Assembly: GCA_947169985.1 (NCBI GenBank)
Contig: CAMVRW010000060.1
Span: forward strand, 1-10,270
Length of the DNA stretch: 10,270 bases
Direction: 5' to 3'
Source: an uncultured Butyrivibrio sp.
Lineage (GTDB): Bacteria > Bacillota > Clostridia > Lachnospirales > Lachnospiraceae
The translations under genes and the position numbers were made by a program. Below the pieces are notes generated by a model, which was given only the letters and a program-made list of their open reading frames with translations, did not search any database and was not told the origin of the DNA. This document shows, piece after piece, positions 6,422-10,270 of this stretch. How positions within the stretch are numbered: the stretch's first letter is position 1; the number at the start of each line of letters is the position of its first letter.

Positions 6422-9400
6422 TTGAAAAAGACAGGACTTTTCAGGGGCATGGCCGCTGTGACGACATTTCTTTTGTCTGTTTCCGTTATTGCGGGAAACA
6501 CATTGGAGTCATTTGCATCTACTATTGACACTGCCCTTGGAACACAGAGTGAAATGATGGTAACAGATGACAAGGATGCCGTGTATGACAAGTTTACACC
6601 ACCGGCAAACCTGCTTAATGAGGATGGGACGGGCAATTCTCATGCACTCATTCAGGCAGCCATCGATCTTAACAGACAGCAGGCGGCAGAGGGATCAGTT
6701 CTTTTAAAGAACAATGGAGTACTTCCACTCGCAAGCGGATCTAACGTTTCATTATTCGGAATCCGTTCTCAGGTGCCGATCCTTGGATCAAGCTTTGGTG
6801 TTAAGGCTTGCGGAGGATTTATTAATCTTGATGAAGCACTTCAAAATAACGTTACAGATTTTGCAAATCATATCACAACTTCTCTTTCACAGAACTGGGC
6901 AACAGGCCAGGTTGAGAGAGGATATACAACTGATGGATGGTCAGGAGACGAGTTTGAGTTTGACGGTGCAGGCTTCAAAGTAAATCCTACTATGACATCA
7001 ATCTATACAAAGCTTAACGAGACTTATCTTCACACAGAAAATGCAGGCCCTTCCGAGGAGTATGATCCGGGTGAGCCATCTGTAAAAGAGATCGAGTCAG
7101 TAAATTCTTCTTACAAGGACAGCTTTGCAAAGTATGGCGATGCAGCTATCGTTGTTATCGGAAGACCAAGCGCAGAGAGTGAAGACTATCTTCCGGGCGG
7201 AATTGTTTCAGGCCTTGGAGCAGAGGAGCCTCTTGCACTTACAACAAATGAAAAAGATATGATCGCTCTTGCAAAAGAGTGCAGTGACAAGGTTATCGTT
7301 CTTGTTAACAGCGCTTCTGCAGTAGAGATCGGAGATCTTAAGGACGATGCGGATATTGATGCGATTCTCTGGATCGGTGCACCCGGCTCATATGGAATGC
7401 TCGGTGTTGCAGATATCCTTAGCGGAAAGGTAAGCCCTTCAGGCGGACTTGCAGATATTTTCCCTACATATAACCTTTCAGCACCTGCTATGCAGAACAT
7501 GGGTAACTTCTCTTACAAGAATGCAGCTGATGTTATCACAAGAGAAAACAGCAGCAACTACATCATTGAGGCTGAAGGCATCTATGTTGGATACAGATAC
7601 TACGAGACCAGATATTATGATGCTGTTCTTGGACAGGGCAATGCTGCATCAAAGGCAGGAACCTATGCTTCAAAGGGCAACTGGAACTACGATGATGAAG
7701 TAGCGTACGGCTTTGGCTACGGTCTCTCATACACTACATTTGATATGGAGTTCGACGGAGAGCCTGTAATCGAGGTTTCCAAGGAAGGCGATGTTACAAC
7801 AGCTACTGCAACCTTCAATGTAAAGGTCACAAATACAGGTAAGGTAGCAGGTAAAAAGAGCGTTCAAATCTACGGACAGGCTCCTTATGAGCAGGGTGGA
7901 ATTGAAAAGAGTGCAATTGTCCTTCTTAACTATGGCAAGACAAAAACTCTTCAGCCCGGCGAGTCAGAGACTGTTTCTGTAAAGGCTGATCTTCAGTACA
8001 TTGCAACTTACGACAGCTCTTTTGACAACGGAGACGAAACAAAGGGAACATATATCCTTGATCCCGGAACATACTATTTTGCATTCGGTAACGGTGCACA
8101 TGATGCCCTCAACAACATCATGGCTCTTCAGAATGTAGATACAGCAAGCCTTGTGGGCGAAGCTAATCCTGCATATGCATTCCAGACAGAGATCACAGAG
8201 GACGTCATTTCAAGAACTGCCTTTGCTTATTCAAAGACAGGAGACAAGATCTCTAACCAGCTTGATTATGCTGACTGGAACTATTTCCAGGACGGTGAGG
8301 TTACATACCTTAGCCGTGCTGACTGGGATAAGACATATCCTAAGACTTACAGCGATATGACTCTTACAGACCAGGGACTTATCGATTACTTAAACGGTAA
8401 GTACTATACACTTAAGACAGATGATGATACATCAGACATCAAGTGGGGCGTTAACTCTGACCTCATGTTCTATGAGATGGCAGGCGCATCCTTTGACGAT
8501 GAGAAGTGGAATGAGCTCCTTGATAAGATGACTCTTGAAGAGGCTCAGTATATTGCAACTTTTGGTGGCCCAAGTATTCCCGGAGCATCATCAATCGGAA
8601 CTGTTGAAACTTACATGACAGAGAATGCCGGAAACGGTATTGCGGTTAACCTCAATGCGTCAAAAGACACTGAGGCTCCATGGAACATCAAGAGCGATGA
8701 TCCAAACGGAAACTGGCACCCTGAAGTATTCGGCAGCAGCCCTCTTACAGCAGCTGCATTTAACCCTGAACTTTCCTATGCTCTTGGTGAGTTCATCGGA
8801 ATCGAGTCACTCTTTACAGGTATCCCGATCCTTTGGGGCCCTGGACTTAACACACACCGTCATGCATACAACGGACGTAACGGTGAGTACTATTCTGAGG
8901 ATCCTATCCTTTCAGGATATACAGCAATGGAATTTGCAATCGGAGCACTTAACTATGGTCTTATCGCAGCACCTAAGCACTATGCGTTCAACGACCAGGA
9001 AACAAACAGAGCAGGCGTTGCTCCGTTCATGACAGAGCAGAGAGCCCGTGAGGTTGAGCTTAGAGCATACCAGATCGCATTCGAAGCAACAAAGTATGAC
9101 ACAGATTCTTATGACGCAGGTATGAGAGGCCTTATGGTATCCTTCTCAAAGATCGGACCTGTTGAGTGTACAGTAAGTACAGGACTTATGACAGAAATCC
9201 TCAAGAAGGAGTGGGGCTTCACAGGATATGCAGTAACTGATATCTATGATGACTTTGATCTCTACACATCAGTTCTTACTTCAGGTGCAACCTGCTACGA
9301 TACAAGAGGTATGTCAGGCTTCTATACAGATACAACTCTTGACAGCCCTAGATTTGCAAACCAGGCTGACGGCGCAGCTATCAGTGCCACAGTATTTGCA

Positions 9401-9625
9401 GGTGATGCAAATGCTCAGCAGGCGGTAAAAGAGTCTGCACATAACGTACTTTATGCAATCGCATCCAGTAACCTTATGAACAGATACAATGCAACAACTC
9501 ATGTAGTTAAGCTTAACACATGGTGGAGAACAGCATATAGAACAGCAATTGGAGTTTGCGCTGCTCTTACAGCTATTTTTGCTGTATTGTATATTCTTTC
9601 AAAGAGAAAAGAGAAGGAGGCGTAA
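6422..9625 (+). CDS. Membrane-anchored GH3 beta-glycosidase with reversed domain order
   Basis: A 1067-aa exported enzyme, likely a beta-glucosidase or beta-xylosidase. An N-terminal signal sequence (h-region about 10-25, possible cleavage after SFA at 30-32) is followed by the alpha/beta domain normally found second in GH3 (GSVLLKNNGVLPLA 91-104; VVIGRPSAESED 244-255, E252 being a candidate acid/base; EGIYVGYRYYETRYYD 385-400; GFGYGLSYTTF 430-440). Next comes an FnIII-like domain (about 443-560). The TIM barrel normally found first is at the C-terminus (about 680-1020): WGPGLNTHRHAYNGRNGEYY 805-824, KHYAFNDQETNR 852-863, and WGFTGYAVTD 931-940 with D940 the likely nucleophile. A final hydrophobic helix (about 1037-1060) and tail KRKEKEA anchor it with the enzyme outside. 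Start is TTG, placed by AGGAGGG at 6408-6414. It is about 250 aa longer than typical GH3s, mainly at 130-235 and 575-680. Permuted GH3s are known from Butyrivibrio and Ruminococcus. Confidence 0.9.
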   Translation: MKKTGLFRGMAAVTTFLLSVSVIAGNTLESFASTIDTALGTQSEMMVTDDKDAVYDKFTPPANLLNEDGTGNSHALIQAAIDLNRQQAAEGSVLLKNNGVLPLASGSNVSLFGIRSQVPILGSSFGVKACGGFINLDEALQNNVTDFANHITTSLSQNWATGQVERGYTTDGWSGDEFEFDGAGFKVNPTMTSIYTKLNETYLHTENAGPSEEYDPGEPSVKEIESVNSSYKDSFAKYGDAAIVVIGRPSAESEDYLPGGIVSGLGAEEPLALTTNEKDMIALAKECSDKVIVLVNSASAVEIGDLKDDADIDAILWIGAPGSYGMLGVADILSGKVSPSGGLADIFPTYNLSAPAMQNMGNFSYKNAADVITRENSSNYIIEAEGIYVGYRYYETRYYDAVLGQGNAASKAGTYASKGNWNYDDEVAYGFGYGLSYTTFDMEFDGEPVIEVSKEGDVTTATATFNVKVTNTGKVAGKKSVQIYGQAPYEQGGIEKSAIVLLNYGKTKTLQPGESETVSVKADLQYIATYDSSFDNGDETKGTYILDPGTYYFAFGNGAHDALNNIMALQNVDTASLVGEANPAYAFQTEITEDVISRTAFAYSKTGDKISNQLDYADWNYFQDGEVTYLSRADWDKTYPKTYSDMTLTDQGLIDYLNGKYYTLKTDDDTSDIKWGVNSDLMFYEMAGASFDDEKWNELLDKMTLEEAQYIATFGGPSIPGASSIGTVETYMTENAGNGIAVNLNASKDTEAPWNIKSDDPNGNWHPEVFGSSPLTAAAFNPELSYALGEFIGIESLFTGIPILWGPGLNTHRHAYNGRNGEYYSEDPILSGYTAMEFAIGALNYGLIAAPKHYAFNDQETNRAGVAPFMTEQRAREVELRAYQIAFEATKYDTDSYDAGMRGLMVSFSKIGPVECTVSTGLMTEILKKEWGFTGYAVTDIYDDFDLYTSVLTSGATCYDTRGMSGFYTDTTLDSPRFANQADGAAISATVFAGDANAQQAVKESAHNVLYAIASSNLMNRYNATTHVVKLNTWWRTAYRTAIGVCAALTAIFAVLYILSKRKEKEA

Positions 9626-9627
9626 TA

Positions 9628-10074
9628 ATGGCAGACTTTATGAAAAAGCAGAGCGTTGGAGCTTACTTTAATATAATTGCAGCAGTACTCGGCGTTGTCG
9701 GAATTGTTGCAGCTGCTATCTGCAGCAATATGACAGTTACCTATGCACTTGGCAATCTTGGAACAGTTATAGCACTTGGATGTAGCGGAATTGTTTTGGC
9801 AGTTCTTGCGGTAGTACTTCCAAATAAGTTTGGAAACCATGATATTCTTGGCACTATTTCAGTTTTGGGAGCGATAGCTCTTTTCACTACAGCATTTGGA
9901 AAGATCCTTTCAGAGAGAATCCTTCTCATCGCAGGACTTTTCAGCTACGACTCAGTTAATACTGTAGGCTGGCAGGTATTTAGCGTAACAGTAGTTGCAT
10001 TTGCAGGTTTCATTGTGGGAGCGCTTGTTCTTATCATCGGCGCCTTCACCCGTTCTGTAAAGGAAAACGCATAA
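9628..10074 (+). CDS. Small four-helix membrane protein, function unknown
   Basis: A 148-aa hydrophobic protein I do not recognise. Four membrane segments are visible at about residues 13-32, 41-63, 73-93 and 115-140, with a short basic/acidic tail TRSVKENA. The ATG at 9628 is chosen over a longer upstream ATG (9556) because AGGAGG (9615-9620) precedes it and the longer version would overlap the 3' end of the GH3 gene by some 70 bases. It starts 2 bases after the GH3 stop, and its ribosome binding site lies within the last GH3 codons, so it is translationally coupled. That coupling suggests a role tied to the anchored GH3, for instance assembly, anchoring or stability, but this is inference. 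It has no catalytic motif or transporter signature. Confidence 0.85.
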   Translation: MADFMKKQSVGAYFNIIAAVLGVVGIVAAAICSNMTVTYALGNLGTVIALGCSGIVLAVLAVVLPNKFGNHDILGTISVLGAIALFTTAFGKILSERILLIAGLFSYDSVNTVGWQVFSVTVVAFAGFIVGALVLIIGAFTRSVKENA

Positions 10075-10103
10075 TTTGTACAAGATAATAATTCTTGAGG
10101 AAG

Positions 10104-10130
10104 ACTCCCGGCAGCTGCCGGGAGTTTTTT
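10104..10130 (+). terminator. Rho-independent terminator of the glycosidase operon
   Basis: A perfect 22-bp palindrome (ACTCCCGGCAG at 10104-10114 and CTGCCGGGAGT at 10115-10125) is followed by a run of six T. It lies 30 bases after the last operon gene. Since no comparable structure is seen in the gaps at 4760-4834 or 6368-6421, it supports one transcript from 2807 to here. Confidence 0.93.
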
Positions 10131-10169
10131 GGCATATAATAAAAGATATAAAAATTGTGCAAGATTATG

Positions 10170-10198
10170 TTGACAACAATCGTAATTTGTGAGAATAT
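10170..10198 (+). promoter_or_regulatory. Sigma-70-type promoter for the next gene
   Basis: A perfect -35 box TTGACA (10170-10175) is separated by 17 bp from GAATAT (10193-10198), predicting a start near 10205. An AT-rich stretch lies upstream. This is the best promoter match in the window. Confidence 0.75.
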
Positions 10199-10206
10199 GG
10201 ATGGGC

Positions 10207-10222
10207 GTTAGCAAGTGCTAAC
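10207..10222. promoter_or_regulatory. Compact palindromic operator candidate at the transcription start
   Basis: GTTAGCA and TGCTAAC form a perfect 7-bp inverted repeat split by only two bases (AG). It lies about 9 bases past the -10 box, covering or just following the predicted transcription start. This is where a repressor would block initiation. A two-base loop makes an RNA hairpin less likely than a protein site. The half-site TTAGCA resembles that of CIRCE, but the spacing is wrong for HrcA. Confidence 0.55.
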
Positions 10223-10239
10223 AAGAGAGGAGCTTATTC

Positions 10240-10270
10240 ATGAAGAATAAATTATTATCTACAATTATGG
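10240..10270 (+). CDS. Start of an unidentified gene, cut by the window end
   Basis: Ten codons (MKNKLLSTIM) are visible before the window ends. AGAGGAG at 10226-10232 is well placed in front of the ATG. The basic residues followed by a hydrophobic run are compatible with a signal peptide, such as that of a secreted or solute-binding protein, but too little is present to say more. Confidence 0.7.
   Translation, partial: MKNKLLSTIM

Noticed and set aside
10108..10121. Relation between the terminator palindrome and the upstream GGCAG/CTGCC repeats
   Set aside because: They share only the five-base GGCAG/CTGCC arms. The terminator has no spacer, no T-tract inside and no periodic copies, so chance is sufficient.
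10207..10222. CIRCE element (HrcA site)
   Set aside because: The half-site TTAGCA matches, but CIRCE has 9-bp arms with a 9-bp spacer, whereas this palindrome has 7-bp arms and a 2-bp spacer.

Overview
The window looks like a chromosomal piece of an anaerobic Firmicute, most likely a Lachnospiraceae member of the Butyrivibrio / Pseudobutyrivibrio / Roseburia type. The reasons are moderate-to-low GC, strong AGGAGG-type ribosome binding sites, a tRNA gene without an encoded CCA, and a family 3 glycoside hydrolase in reversed domain order, an arrangement known from Butyrivibrio and Ruminococcus beta-glucosidases. Genus-level placement is inference.

Region 1 (1-671) has no convincing protein gene. 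It opens with the last 23 bases of a tRNA (probably tRNA-Pro) and its terminator, followed by a tandem 12-mer. A periodic array at 183-494 then holds six units bounded by GGCAG...CTGCC, mostly 30 bp long and separated by 24-25 bp. Units 1-3 point one way and units 4-6 the other. After it come a 14-bp and a 30-bp tandem duplication and a hairpin at 601-636.

Region 2 (672-2680, minus strand) is a two-gene operon with a 4-bp ATGA overlap: a LytTR-family response regulator followed by an AgrC-like, multi-spanning GHKL sensor kinase. It is transcribed away from region 3, and the two share a roughly 126-bp intergenic region.

Region 3 (2807-10074, plus strand) is a likely four-gene glycan-use operon: cytoplasmic GH2 beta-galactosidase-like enzyme, MelB-type GPH sugar:cation symporter, exported and membrane-anchored GH3 beta-glycosidase with reversed domain order, and a 4-TM small membrane protein. 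It ends at a strong terminator (10104-10130). The simplest model is that GH3 trims beta-linked oligosaccharides at the cell surface, the symporter imports the products, and GH2 hydrolyses them inside. The divergent two-component system may sense a related signal, but nothing in the sequence proves it controls the operon.

Region 4 (10131-10270) is a new transcription unit: a near-consensus promoter, a tight palindrome near the predicted transcription start, a ribosome binding site, and the first ten codons of a gene that runs off the window.

I found no strong candidate for a wholly new system. The least explained items are the intergenic repeat array, the GH3 / 4-TM pair, and the linkage of an AgrC/LytTR-type regulator to sugar genes.
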